Of a stretch of 64,000 nucleotides of DNA, positions 8,489 to 17,925 are shown piece after piece (the first letter of the stretch is position 1; each line of letters starts with the position of its first letter). Location: NCBI RefSeq assembly GCF_017356015.1, contig NZ_JAFIQV010000035.1:1-64000 (forward strand). Reading direction: 5' to 3'. This DNA comes from Azospirillum sp. SYSU D00513. Its GTDB lineage: Bacteria; Pseudomonadota; Alphaproteobacteria; Azospirillales; Azospirillaceae. The translations under genes and the position numbers were made by a program. The notes under the pieces were generated by a model. That model made no database searches and had not been told where the DNA came from. It was given only the letters and a program-made list of their open reading frames with translations.

Positions 8489-9496
8489 ATGGCCATCGCC
8501 CTGCCCGACAGCATGAACTGCGTCGAGATCGCCGAGCCCGGCGGGCCGGAGGTGCTGCGCGCCGTCCAGCGCACCGCCCCCGTCCCGGGACCGGGCGAGG
8601 TGCTGGTCGAGGTCGCGGCCGCCGGCGTCAACCGCCCGGACGTGCTCCAGCGCAAGGGGCTGTACGACCCCCCCAAGGGCGCCTCCGACCTGCCGGGCCT
8701 GGAGATCGCCGGCCGCGTCGTCGCCATCGGCGAGAACGTCACGGAATGGGGCTCCGACGACCAGGTCTGCGCGCTGATCGCCGGCGGCGGCTACGCGCAG
8801 TACTGCGTCGTGCCCGCCGAACAGCTGCTTCCCGTGCCCAAGGGCTTCAGCATGATCGAGGCCGCCGCCGTGCCGGAGACCTTCTTCACCGTCTGGACCA
8901 ACGTGTTCGAGCGCGGCGGCCTGAAGCGCGGCGAGACCTTGCTGGTCCATGGCGGGTCGAGCGGCATCGGCACCACGGCCATCCAGCTCGCCAAGGCCTT
9001 CGGCGCCACGGTCTTCACCACCGCCGGCAGCGCCGACAAGTGCCGCGCCTGCGAGAAGCTCGGCGCCGACCGCGCCATCGACTACAAGACGGAGGACTTC
9101 GTCGCCGTCATCAAGGAGGCCACCCAGGGCCGCGGCGTCGACGTGGTGCTGGACATGGTCGGCGGCGACTACATCGCCCGCGACATCGAGATCATGGCGC
9201 CGGATGGGCGGCACGTCTCCATCGCCTTCCTGAACGGGCCGAAGGTGTCCCTCAACATGTTCCCGGTCATGACCAAGCGCCTGACGCTGACCGGCTCCAC
9301 CCTGCGCGCGCGCCCGGTCGGGGAGAAGGGCCGCATCGCCAAGGCCCTGCGGGCCGAGGTCTGGCCCCTGCTGGAAAGCGGTCGGATCAAGCCGGTCATC
9401 CACCAGACCTTCCCGCTGGAACAGGCGGCGGACGCGCACCGTCTGATGGAGTCCAGCGCCCATGTCGGCAAGATCGTGCTGACCGTCGGCCCCTGA
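8489..9496 (+). CDS. NAD(P)H-quinone oxidoreductase (MDR, PIG3-like)
   Basis: A 335-residue member of the zinc-free medium-chain dehydrogenase/reductase superfamily, expected to reduce quinones with NADPH in the cytoplasm. The N-terminal GroES-like domain has AAAGVNRPDVLQRKGLYDPP and DLPGLEIAGRV, typical of the PIG3/TP53I3 branch. The nucleotide fold has HGGSSGIGTTAIQLAKAFGA, and GRGVDVVLDMVGGDYI continues it. Structural zinc Cys residues are absent, as expected for the branch. ATG at 8489 has GGAGG about nine bases upstream. It is followed by the phytochrome gene in the same direction, after a 104-base gap. Confidence 0.92.
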   Translation: MAIALPDSMNCVEIAEPGGPEVLRAVQRTAPVPGPGEVLVEVAAAGVNRPDVLQRKGLYDPPKGASDLPGLEIAGRVVAIGENVTEWGSDDQVCALIAGGGYAQYCVVPAEQLLPVPKGFSMIEAAAVPETFFTVWTNVFERGGLKRGETLLVHGGSSGIGTTAIQLAKAFGATVFTTAGSADKCRACEKLGADRAIDYKTEDFVAVIKEATQGRGVDVVLDMVGGDYIARDIEIMAPDGRHVSIAFLNGPKVSLNMFPVMTKRLTLTGSTLRARPVGEKGRIAKALRAEVWPLLESGRIKPVIHQTFPLEQAADAHRLMESSAHVGKIVLTVGP

Positions 9497-9600
9497 CCAC
9501 CAGCACGGGCCGCAGGCCTCAACCTCGGGCGGAACGGGAACAGGAACGGCCGGGAGAGGTTGTCATCGGGTAAGCCGACGACTCTTCCCGGCCGGTGAGG

Positions 9601-11931
9601 ATGGACGAAAACAGCATCGACAGCGAATCCGCGCGCGCCCTGGTCCGCCAGCGGATGGACCGTAACCCGCTCGACGACGACGCCTGCGCGCGGGAGCCCA
9701 TCCACCTGCCCGGCGCGGTCCAGGCCCACGGCGCGCTGCTCGCGGTCGATCCGGAATCCGGGACCGATGGCGGCCTCATCGTCGCGTGCAGCGCCAACAC
9801 GGCCGAATTCCTCGGCGCGGCGCCGGACGCGCTGCTCGGCCGCCCCGCCCGCGCGGTGCTGACCCCCGCCCTGGTGGAAGCGGTGCTCGCCGACTGGCGC
9901 CGGGGCATCCTGCCGGAAACCGACCCGACCCGCTTCCACCTGCCGCCATCCCCCGGTGCCGCGGCCGAGGAATGCTGGGTCCACCGCAGCGGCGGCCTCA
10001 TCCTCGTGGAGGTGGAGACCGTGCCGCCCCCGCCCCCGCGCGGCGCGGCCTGCGCACACCAGTTCGCCGCGCGCGCCGCCATGGGTCTGCGCGAGTCGGC
10101 GACCCTGACGGACATGGCCGACCGGCTGGTCGGCGCGGTGCGCGCCCTGACCGGATTCGAACGGGTGCTGGTCTACCGCTTCGACGCGGACTGGAACGGC
10201 GCCGCCATCGCCGAGGACCTGGCGGAGGACTGGCCGCAGCCCTTCCTGCACCTGCATTTCCCCGCCTCGGACATCCCGCGCCAGGCCCGCGCGCTCTACG
10301 AACGCAACCTGATCCGCTTCGTGCGCGACCGCGACGCGGCGGGTGTCCCGCTGCTCCCGGTGCCGGGCCGGCCGGCGGCGCCCATCGACCTGTCGGGCGC
10401 CCGGCTGCGCGCCCTGTCGCCGGTCCACATGGAATACCAGCGCAACATCGGGGTGGACGGCTCCATGTCCGTCTCCATCCTCAGCGACGGGAAGCTCTGG
10501 GGCCTGCTGGTCGCCCATCACCGCCGCCCGCATGCCATCCACCCCGACATCGGGCTGGCCGTCGCCACACTGGTGAACGCCTTCGCCCTGCGCCTGGACA
10601 CGGTGGTGCACGGCGAGGCGCGGGAGGAGCGCCAGCGCCAGCTCCACAACTACGCCTGCCTCCTGGAGCAGGCCGCCGGCCCCGAGGGGCTGGTGCCCGC
10701 CCTGGCCGAAGGGGAGATGACGCTGGCCGACCAGTTCGGCGCCTGCGGTGCTGCGCTGGTGCTGGACGGGACCGTCCATGGCGTCGGCGCGGTGCCCCCG
10801 GCGGGGCTGGTCGCGGCGCTGGCCGCCCGCATCCGTGCGGAGATGGGCCAGCGCACCCTGTTCGCGACCGACCACGCCGCGGCCCTCCTGCCGGACCTCG
10901 CCGGCCAGGCGGAGCGCGCCGCCGGCGTGCTGGCGGTGCGACTCGGGCAGGAGGCGGGCATGATCCTCTGGTTCCGGCCGGAGGTGACCCAGTCCATCAG
11001 CTGGGCCGGCGACCCGCGCAAGCCTGTCGTGGAGACGGGCGGGCCGGACGCCGCCGCTCCCGCCCTGCCCCGCCGCTCCTTCGAGCGCTGGATCGAGGAC
11101 CGCCGCGGCTATGCCCTGCCCTGGCGCGACTGGGAGCTGGAAATCGCCGACAACCTGCGCCACGCCATCACCAAGGTCATCCTGCGCCATGACCAGCGCG
11201 TGCGCGAGCTGAACGAGAAGATCGACCGCATCGAGGGGCTGCGCGCCGAGCAGGCCGCCGCCCAGGCCGCCCTGAAGGTCGCCCTGTCCGACCGCAACGC
11301 CCTGCTCGCCCAGAAGGAAACCCTGCTGCGCGACGTGGACCACCGCGTCAAGAACAGCCTCCAGCTCATCGGCGCGCTGCTCCAGCTCCAGGCGAGCCAG
11401 GTGCCCAAGGGCGACGTGCGCGACCAGTTCATGGAGGCCAGCCGGCGCCTCGCCACCGTGGCCCAGGTTCACCAGCGCCTCTATCAGACGGGCGAGCTGC
11501 GCAGCGTCGAGCTGGGCCAGTACCTGCGCGGGCTCTGCGCCGACCTCTCCGAATCGCTGCGCCACGACGTGCAGGAGGCGCTGACGGTGGAGGCTCCGAC
11601 CATCGAGCTGCCGACCGACCAGATCGTCCGGCTCGGCCTGATCGTGAACGAGCTGGTGACGAACGCCTTCAAGCACGCCCGCTCCGGCGGCAAGCGCCCG
11701 GAGATCGCCGTCCGCTTCGAGGAGGGGCCGGGCGAGGATTTCCGCCTGACGGTGCAGGACAATGGCGAGGGGCTGCCCGACGGCTTCGACCCGACCCGCA
11801 CCGGCGGACTCGGCATGCGGATCGTCGGCAGCCTCGCTTCCCAGTTCGGCAGCCGGCTGGCCTGGGACAGCGAAGGGAACGGCACCCGCTTCTCCATCAC
11901 CATCCCCCGCGACCGGCTGATGAAGGAATAG
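9601..11931 (+). CDS. Bacteriophytochrome histidine kinase (PAS-GAF-PHY-HisKA_2)
   Basis: A 776-residue red/far-red photoreceptor kinase. Cys29 sits in ACAREPIHLPGAVQAHG, the bacteriophytochrome position that binds biliverdin. The PAS domain follows, then GAF (about 150-310) with LHFPASDIPRQARALYERN, the conserved Asp-Ile-Pro motif, and LWGLLVAHH. PHY runs to about 520. The kinase begins at DVDHRVKNSLQLIGALLQLQ, with the phosphoacceptor His of the HisKA_2/HWE-like class, and ends with a HATPase_c domain (LIVNELVTNAFKHA, GGLGMRIVGSLA). ATG at 9601 or GTG at 9595 could start it, and both lie in the right arm of an imperfect hairpin (about 9549-9595). No response regulator or heme oxygenase gene is adjacent. 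Confidence 0.93.
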   Translation: MDENSIDSESARALVRQRMDRNPLDDDACAREPIHLPGAVQAHGALLAVDPESGTDGGLIVACSANTAEFLGAAPDALLGRPARAVLTPALVEAVLADWRRGILPETDPTRFHLPPSPGAAAEECWVHRSGGLILVEVETVPPPPPRGAACAHQFAARAAMGLRESATLTDMADRLVGAVRALTGFERVLVYRFDADWNGAAIAEDLAEDWPQPFLHLHFPASDIPRQARALYERNLIRFVRDRDAAGVPLLPVPGRPAAPIDLSGARLRALSPVHMEYQRNIGVDGSMSVSILSDGKLWGLLVAHHRRPHAIHPDIGLAVATLVNAFALRLDTVVHGEAREERQRQLHNYACLLEQAAGPEGLVPALAEGEMTLADQFGACGAALVLDGTVHGVGAVPPAGLVAALAARIRAEMGQRTLFATDHAAALLPDLAGQAERAAGVLAVRLGQEAGMILWFRPEVTQSISWAGDPRKPVVETGGPDAAAPALPRRSFERWIEDRRGYALPWRDWELEIADNLRHAITKVILRHDQRVRELNEKIDRIEGLRAEQAAAQAALKVALSDRNALLAQKETLLRDVDHRVKNSLQLIGALLQLQASQVPKGDVRDQFMEASRRLATVAQVHQRLYQTGELRSVELGQYLRGLCADLSESLRHDVQEALTVEAPTIELPTDQIVRLGLIVNELVTNAFKHARSGGKRPEIAVRFEEGPGEDFRLTVQDNGEGLPDGFDPTRTGGLGMRIVGSLASQFGSRLAWDSEGNGTRFSITIPRDRLMKE

Positions 11932-12178
11932 GGGTGTGGAACGGGCCGGCTTTCCCTTTTTCCCCGCGTCCCGCGTGAAAACCACTTCCCGGACTTGCTA
12001 AAGCCGTGCAACACGTTTAGCAGAAGGTGGGCGGCCGGCTTCCCGGCCGCCTGCTTAACCATGCTTACATCGACCGGTTCTCGCCCTATATCAGGTTGAA
12101 GACCATAAGAGTTTTTCATGGCCGGGCGCCCCGCCCACCGGCGGGCGCGACGGGCCGAATGAGTTGTCAGGAGGGACG

Positions 12179-12796
12179 ATGGCACTGCCCTTGATGCCGA
12201 AAGCGACGGCCGTGTGGCTGGTCGAGAACACATCCTTGAGCTTCGAGCAGATCGCCGCGTTCTGCGGCCTCCATTCGCTGGAAGTCCAGGCCATCGCCGA
12301 CGGCGAGGTGGCGGTGGGCATGGTCGGGCTGGACCCCGTCGCCAACGGCCAGCTCACCAAGGAAGAGATCGCGCGCTGCGAGGCCAACCCGGCGCTCCGC
12401 CTGAAGCTTCTCGTTCCCGACCTGCCGCAGGTGGCCGCCCGCTCCAAGGGGCCGCGCTACACCCCGATCACCAAGCGCGGCGACAAGCCGGACGCCATCG
12501 CCTGGCTGCTGAAGCACCATCCGGAGCTGTCGGACGCCCAGCTCTGCCGGATGATCGGCACCACCAAGCCGACCATCGCCTCGGTGCGCGACCGCACCCA
12601 CTGGAACGCCGCGAACATCAAGCCGCGCAGCCCCGTCCTGCTGGGTCTCTGCACCCACCGGGAGCTGGAGGAGGCGCTGGCACAGGTGGTCCGCCGGGGC
12701 GGCACCATCACCCCGCCGGTGAACGTCTACGAGGACGACACCGAGGAGGACGGCGACAGCTCCCCCTACTCCACCCGCGAGGAAGCGCAGTCCTGA
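12179..12796 (+). CDS. trcR: Cell cycle transcriptional regulator TrcR (DUF1013)
   Basis: A 205-residue DNA-binding protein of the DUF1013 family, conserved through Alphaproteobacteria and named TrcR. MALPLMPKATAVWLVENTSL opens it. A first helix-turn-helix-like region is LSFEQIAAFCGLHSLEVQAI. A second, HHPELSDAQLCRMIGTTKPT followed by IASVRDRTHWN, is a clear homeodomain-like fold. The acidic C-terminus (YEDDTEEDGD) is probably unstructured. ATG at 12179 has GGAGGG six bases upstream. A CtrA-like half site TTAACCAT lies at 12055-12062. A strong terminator follows the stop. Confidence 0.85.
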   Translation: MALPLMPKATAVWLVENTSLSFEQIAAFCGLHSLEVQAIADGEVAVGMVGLDPVANGQLTKEEIARCEANPALRLKLLVPDLPQVAARSKGPRYTPITKRGDKPDAIAWLLKHHPELSDAQLCRMIGTTKPTIASVRDRTHWNAANIKPRSPVLLGLCTHRELEEALAQVVRRGGTITPPVNVYEDDTEEDGDSSPYSTREEAQS

Positions 12797-12821
12797 CCTG
12801 ACCGCACTGAACGGATCTGAC

Positions 12822-12860
12822 GAAGAAGGGCGCACCTCCCCGGGAGGCGCGCCCTTCTTC
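12822..12860. terminator. Bidirectional terminator between trcR and the hybrid kinase
   Basis: A 12-base perfect stem GAAGAAGGGCGC (12822-12833) / GCGCCCTTCTTC (12849-12860) encloses an inner CCTCCC/GGGAGG hairpin. It sits between the convergent ends of trcR and the kinase gene and can serve both strands, although no long T run is present. Confidence 0.75.
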
Positions 12861-12889
12861 GTTGCGGGGCCATACCATCGCCGAGCGCC

Positions 12890-15817
12890 TCAGCGCGGCG
12901 GCGAACCTCCGGCGGGGCCGCCCTCGCGCAGCGCCCGCACCGCGTCGCGCAGCTCGGCCGGCTTGATCGGCTTCTGGAGCAGCACCGCCCCGGCCTCGCG
13001 CGCCTCCGCCACGCGGTCCGCCGCCGTGTCGCCGGTCAGCAGGATGCAGGGCAACGAGGCGCCATAGAGCCCGCGCAAGGTCCGGATGACCTCCAGCCCG
13101 GTCTTGCCGGACGACAGGTGATAGTCGCTGACGACGAGGTCCGGGCGGCGCGATCCCGCCCGCAAGGCCCGGACCACCTCCTCGGCGGATGCGCCGCTGA
13201 AGGTCTGGAAACCCCACTCCTCCATGGCCGTCTCCAGCGCCATGCGGATCAGCACCTCGTCGTCCACCAGCGCGATCACGCCGCTGTCCCGGTCTTCCGG
13301 AACACCCGCTGCGGCCGCCGGGCCGACGCCCTCCGCCTCCCTCACCTCGGCCAGCGGCAAGTCGATCGCGAAAGCCGACCCTTTCCCGGGCACCGACCGG
13401 ACATAGATACGGTGCCCCAGCAGCGTCGCGAGCCGCTTCACGATCGCAAGCCCGAGCCCAAGTCCGAGGTTGCGGTCGCGCTGCGGGTTGCCGATCTGCG
13501 AGAATTCCTCGAACACCTCGTTCAGATGCTCCTCGGCGATCCCGATGCCGGTGTCCGCGACGACGACGCGCAGGCGGTTCCCCCGCCGCCGGCAGCCGAT
13601 CAGGATGCTGCCGCTGCCAGTGTATTTGACCGCGTTCTCCAGAAAGTTGCTGAGGATCCGGCCCAGCAGCGTGGCGTCGCTCCGGATCCAGGCCTTGCAG
13701 GGCACCATCCGGAAACGCAGCTCCCGCGCCTGCGCGCGGGGCGCATAGGCGGCCTGGAGCCGGGACAGCAGCGTCATGACCGGCATGTCCGCGATCTCCG
13801 GCTCGACGGCACCCGCATCCAGCCGCGCGATGTCCAGCAGCCCGTCCAGCAGATCCTTCAGCGCGTTCAGCGCAAGGTCCTGGTGTTCCAGCAGCTTGAC
13901 CGCCGCCGGGTTGCCGTCGGCCCAGCCGCCCATGGCGCTGGTCAGCAGCATCAGCGACTGGACCGGCTGGCGCAGGTCATGGCTGGCGGCGGCAAGGAAC
14001 TTCGCCTTCGCGACCACCGCCCGTTCCGCCTCGTCCTTCGCCGCCATCAGGGCCTGTTCTCCCTGGTGGCGCACCATGGCCAGCGCGATCTGGTCGCAGA
14101 TCGTCCGCAGGACGCCCAGCGTGTCGATGTCGAACCGCCGCACCCGCCGCGATCCGAAGGACAGCGTGCCGACCAGCCGACCCTCGGCCTCCAGCGGATG
14201 GCAGACATAAGCCGTGAAGCCCAGGTCGCGGATGTAGCGGGCTTCCGGATCGGGCGCGTTCTGCACGTCATGCCGGAAGACGGGCAGCCCCTTCGCCGCG
14301 ACCGCGCCGCAGACGCCGTCCCCCGTGGCGAGGCGCCGGATCCGGGGCAGCATGTCGGGGGCGATCCCGCCATGGGTGACCAGATCCAGCCCGCCTTCGG
14401 CGACCGCATAGTGGAGGAAGCCGTCCACCTCCAGGATCCGGCTGATCCGGCCGAAGACGGCCTTCAGCAGGTCGCTGGGATCGCCGGCCTGGAGCAGCCG
14501 GCTCGTGACGTCCGAAATGAGGGCCAGCCGTTCGGAGCGGATGCGCAGGGCGCGCTCCGCCTGCTTGCGCTCGTCGATGTCCTCGATCACCGACAGGAAA
14601 TGGCGCGGCTCGCCGGTCGCGGCGTCGCGGACCAGCGTCACCGTCACCAGCACCCAGACCAGCCGGCCGTCCTTGCGGACGTAGCGCTTCTCGATCGTGT
14701 AGCGGCTCACCTCTCCGGCCCGCAGCCGGGCGAACGCGTCCAGATCGCGGCGCCGGTCGTCCCGTTGAGTGATGTCCTCGGGCGTCATGCGCAGCAACTC
14801 GGCCGCATCGAAGCCCGTGATGTCGGAGAAATGCGGGTTGACCCGCTGGAAACGCCCGTCGAGCCCGATCTGCACCATGCTGACCGGCGCCACCTGCACC
14901 GTGTGCGTCAGCCATTCCTCACTGGCGCGGCGGGCCTCCTCCGCCGAGCGGCGCTCGCGGTCGAGCCGGTCCATGCGCCGCGCGGTCCAGAGCCCCAGCC
15001 CGGCGAGCAGGGTGCTGGCGATGGCGGTGAAGGCGGCCGGGCGGAAATCGGCGTGGAGCCCGAACAGAACCGTCGTTGTGAAGACCATGCCGATCAGGCC
15101 CAGCGGGGCCAGCACCATCAGCGGCAGAGAGGTCCGCGCCATCACGCCGCCGATGCTGTCGCGGCCGAGGATCTGCAGCCCGGACCGGTTCGGCCGCGCC
15201 GCCAGCAGCCCGGCGGCCAGTGCCGTCAGCCCCGACGCCGACAGGATGCCCGTGCTCCGGAACGGAAACACCCCATAGAGCGCCGCCGGGCTGTAGACAT
15301 GGCCGAACAGCCCGACCAGCGCGATCACCAGGCCGCCCACCGCCGCCCCCGGATAGAGCGCCCGCGGCGGACGCCGCCGGGACAGCGCGAACAGCGCGCC
15401 GGCATTGAGAAACAGCGCCAGCGCCGTTGCCGTGGACATGCGGCCGGGATGGACGATCGGCTGGGACAGCGCCCTTTCCGCGAACAGCAGGGTGTCGAGG
15501 CCGAGACTCGTGCCGGCAAGGTCCTGGTAGAGCGACGCCGCCGCCAGCGCCATGACGGCAACGGAACTGGCGGCCGCGGCGAGGCGCCTGCCCCCGTTCG
15601 CGGGCCTCCCGCCGCAGGCGGCCAGCCCGATGCCGCTCAGCACGAGCCCGATGGCGGTCAAGGGCTGCATGGATGCCCAGCCGGGAACGACCCGGCGGAG
15701 CGCCTCGGCGTCGAGCATCCAGCCGGCCAGGGCGGCGAGGCCGGAGAGCAGGGTGAGCAGCGCACACAGATAAGGGGCAGCCTGAAGAAGGGCCCAGGCT
15801 GTCGGAGAACGCGCCAT
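12890..15817 (-). CDS. Membrane-bound hybrid sensor histidine kinase (7TM-PAS-GAF-HK-REC)
   Basis: A 975-residue inner-membrane signalling protein. Residues 1-275 hold seven or so hydrophobic segments. A PAS domain lies near 300-415 (VQIGLDGRFQRVNPHFSDIT) and a GAF domain near 430-585. The dimerisation/phosphoacceptor helix has AAASHDLRQPVQSLML with His613. HATPase_c spans 705-825 (ILSNFLENAVKY, ADTGIGIAEE, GLGLGLAIVKRLA). A C-terminal receiver holds Asp898 in VVSDYHLSSGKTG. The HDLRQP motif and attached receiver resemble kinases that hand phosphate to a separate partner. The input signal is unknown. It is transcribed toward trcR and stops at the shared terminator. Confidence 0.9.
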   Translation of the reverse strand: MARSPTAWALLQAAPYLCALLTLLSGLAALAGWMLDAEALRRVVPGWASMQPLTAIGLVLSGIGLAACGGRPANGGRRLAAAASSVAVMALAAASLYQDLAGTSLGLDTLLFAERALSQPIVHPGRMSTATALALFLNAGALFALSRRRPPRALYPGAAVGGLVIALVGLFGHVYSPAALYGVFPFRSTGILSASGLTALAAGLLAARPNRSGLQILGRDSIGGVMARTSLPLMVLAPLGLIGMVFTTTVLFGLHADFRPAAFTAIASTLLAGLGLWTARRMDRLDRERRSAEEARRASEEWLTHTVQVAPVSMVQIGLDGRFQRVNPHFSDITGFDAAELLRMTPEDITQRDDRRRDLDAFARLRAGEVSRYTIEKRYVRKDGRLVWVLVTVTLVRDAATGEPRHFLSVIEDIDERKQAERALRIRSERLALISDVTSRLLQAGDPSDLLKAVFGRISRILEVDGFLHYAVAEGGLDLVTHGGIAPDMLPRIRRLATGDGVCGAVAAKGLPVFRHDVQNAPDPEARYIRDLGFTAYVCHPLEAEGRLVGTLSFGSRRVRRFDIDTLGVLRTICDQIALAMVRHQGEQALMAAKDEAERAVVAKAKFLAAASHDLRQPVQSLMLLTSAMGGWADGNPAAVKLLEHQDLALNALKDLLDGLLDIARLDAGAVEPEIADMPVMTLLSRLQAAYAPRAQARELRFRMVPCKAWIRSDATLLGRILSNFLENAVKYTGSGSILIGCRRRGNRLRVVVADTGIGIAEEHLNEVFEEFSQIGNPQRDRNLGLGLGLAIVKRLATLLGHRIYVRSVPGKGSAFAIDLPLAEVREAEGVGPAAAAGVPEDRDSGVIALVDDEVLIRMALETAMEEWGFQTFSGASAEEVVRALRAGSRRPDLVVSDYHLSSGKTGLEVIRTLRGLYGASLPCILLTGDTAADRVAEAREAGAVLLQKPIKPAELRDAVRALREGGPAGGSPPR

Positions 15818-15987
15818 CGGTCACGGTTTCCACTGTGGAGGTCCCCGCCCAAGGTGCGGCGACCTCGACGGATTGGGGAAGGCAGGCGGCGCTGCGGCTG
15901 ACGGAGAGTAACAAATGCGAATGCCCCGCGCGAAGTTTCGGGACTCCAGCGGTTGTCCCAAACTTGTCTCACTGCGGAACTGCCCCG

Positions 15988-17667
15988 CTACGGCTCCGCG
16001 CCCTGGTCGCTGAGCAGAAGGTCGCGGCGGCCGATGCGCGCGGCGGACTGTTTGGCGAAATACATGGCCTGGTCCGCGCGCAGGAGGAGGTGGGCGGCGT
16101 CCTGTCCATCGTCTGGATATACGGCGAGCCCGACCGAAACGCCGAGGGTCACCGCCCCCCCTTCAAGCAGGAAGGGTTCTTCCAGAGCCCGCTGGCATTT
16201 GCGGGCCACCACCTTGCCGGCGCCATAGGGATCCTCATCCTCGGTCAGGAGGATGGCGAACTCGTCGCCGCCCATGCGCGCGACGGAATCGGCACGGCGC
16301 AGCAGGTCGGACAGACGCCGGGCGACCTCGCAGAGGACCTCGTCGCCCGCCTTGTGGCCATGGGTGTCGTTGATGGGCTTGAAGCCGTCCAGATCCAGGT
16401 ACAACAGAGCGAACCGCTTGCCGGCCCTGTCGGCCCGCGCGATGGCCTGAATCATCCGGTCGTGGAACATGACCCGGTTCGGCAGGCCGGTCAGCACGTC
16501 ATGGTGCGCCAGATGGGCCATCCGTGCCTCGCTCTCCCGCAGGGCCGCCTCCTGCTCGCGCAGCTTGCCGAGCAGGAAGTTGAAGCCGATGGCGAGGTTG
16601 CCGACCTCGTCCATGCGCCGGACCGGCAGCGGCGCGATGTCTGCCTTGCCCTCGGCCATCCGGTGCATCTGCCGGGCCGCGTCGGCAAGCGGGCGGAAGA
16701 GGCGGCGCAGCACGGTCAGCAGGATCGCGATGACCACGGCCAGCAGCAGCAGGCCGTTCGCCAGGATGAAGCTCTGGAGCTTGCGGATTGGCTCGAAGGC
16801 CTCCTCCGTGGGCAGCCTTGCGACGAGGACCCACCCCGGCGTCGGCACGGAGACCATCGCCGAAAGCTCCTCGACGCCCTGCGCGTTGACGGCGATGCCG
16901 GTGCCGCGGTGCCCCGCCATCGCGCGGTCGTGCAGCGGGTCGGCGCCCGGCGGCGGCGTGGGCGCCAGCACCATCTCGGGCCTGTCGGCGGCGACGAAAA
17001 GCCTGTCGTGCGGCGAGATCAGCAGGTAGCCGCCCGTCCGGCCGATCCGGTTCTCCTGGACGAGGTTGAGCAGCCCCGGCGACGCCAGCGCGGCGACCCC
17101 CGCCAGTATCGCCGCTGGCCGCCCCGCGGCACCCGGCAGCGGCACCGCCATGGCGATCACCGGCTGTCCGTCGGCCGGGCTGCGTATCGGCCGCCCGATG
17201 ACGGAACCCCGGCCGCTCTGCGCCTCCAGGAACCAATCCGCCGAGGTGAAGGCCAGATTGCCCCGCCGCGGGATGACGGGGAACTCCGCGATCACCCCGT
17301 GGCCGTCCACCGGCACGACGAGGAATCCCCGCGAGAACAGCGGAAAGGCCTCGTGCCGCTCCTTCAACCAGCGCCGCAGCCCCTCCGGATCGGAGAGCAG
17401 CGCCGGCGGCATGGTGGCGGCCATGCGTTCCAGAAGCCCCAGCCGCGCCTTGATCTTTTCGTCGATGTCGTCGGCGACGTAGCGGGCGAGCGACTGCTGG
17501 TGCGCCGCCAGAACACTCTCGATTTCGTCCCGGAGCAGGGCCGAGACCGCCACCATGCGCGCGACCCCGCCCAGCACGACCAGAAAGACGGCGAAGGCGA
17601 TCAGGCGGAAGACGATGCCTTCGCTTTTCCTGCGCAACGCGGCGGCGATGGTCGAGAGACGGCTCAC
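15988..17667 (-). CDS. Diguanylate cyclase with Cache-type sensor and HAMP
   Basis: A 559-residue inner-membrane enzyme making c-di-GMP from two GTP. A transmembrane helix near residues 17-40 precedes a long periplasmic sensor (about 45-285) with PAS/Cache features. A second transmembrane segment (SFILANGLLLLAVVIAILL), a HAMP linker and a short coiled coil follow. The cyclase domain carries the intact GGDEF motif at residues 466-470 and the inhibitory RxxD site (RRAD) five residues before it, so activity with product inhibition is expected. GTG at 17667 is the start. The 258-base gap up to the LysE gene holds its divergent promoters. Confidence 0.9.
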   Translation of the reverse strand: MSRLSTIAAALRRKSEGIVFRLIAFAVFLVVLGGVARMVAVSALLRDEIESVLAAHQQSLARYVADDIDEKIKARLGLLERMAATMPPALLSDPEGLRRWLKERHEAFPLFSRGFLVVPVDGHGVIAEFPVIPRRGNLAFTSADWFLEAQSGRGSVIGRPIRSPADGQPVIAMAVPLPGAAGRPAAILAGVAALASPGLLNLVQENRIGRTGGYLLISPHDRLFVAADRPEMVLAPTPPPGADPLHDRAMAGHRGTGIAVNAQGVEELSAMVSVPTPGWVLVARLPTEEAFEPIRKLQSFILANGLLLLAVVIAILLTVLRRLFRPLADAARQMHRMAEGKADIAPLPVRRMDEVGNLAIGFNFLLGKLREQEAALRESEARMAHLAHHDVLTGLPNRVMFHDRMIQAIARADRAGKRFALLYLDLDGFKPINDTHGHKAGDEVLCEVARRLSDLLRRADSVARMGGDEFAILLTEDEDPYGAGKVVARKCQRALEEPFLLEGGAVTLGVSVGLAVYPDDGQDAAHLLLRADQAMYFAKQSAARIGRRDLLLSDQGAEP

Positions 17668-17925
17668 ACCCGATCACCCTTCGAAGACTCCGTAAAATTT
17701 TAAATGATTGCACGGCGCGGTCAAGCCCGGCCTGCCCGCTCCGTGGAGACTTGCTCCCGTTCCGGCAAAGGGTTTCCACGCGGACGCCGGATGGGCGGAA
17801 AGGAATCGCTGTGGTATGCCCCTCACCAAGTCTGGCATTGTCGCCTTCAATGCTGCCTTAATCCGGGCGATATCCCCGGGGCATGTTCACGCGGCATGTA
17901 CACGCGGCGGACCCACAGGAAAGGA

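Noticed and set aside
9169..11985. 938-codon minus-strand frame
   Set aside because: It is antisense to the bacteriophytochrome and the reductase, and its composition (Gly/Ala/Gln/His) is that of a shadow frame.
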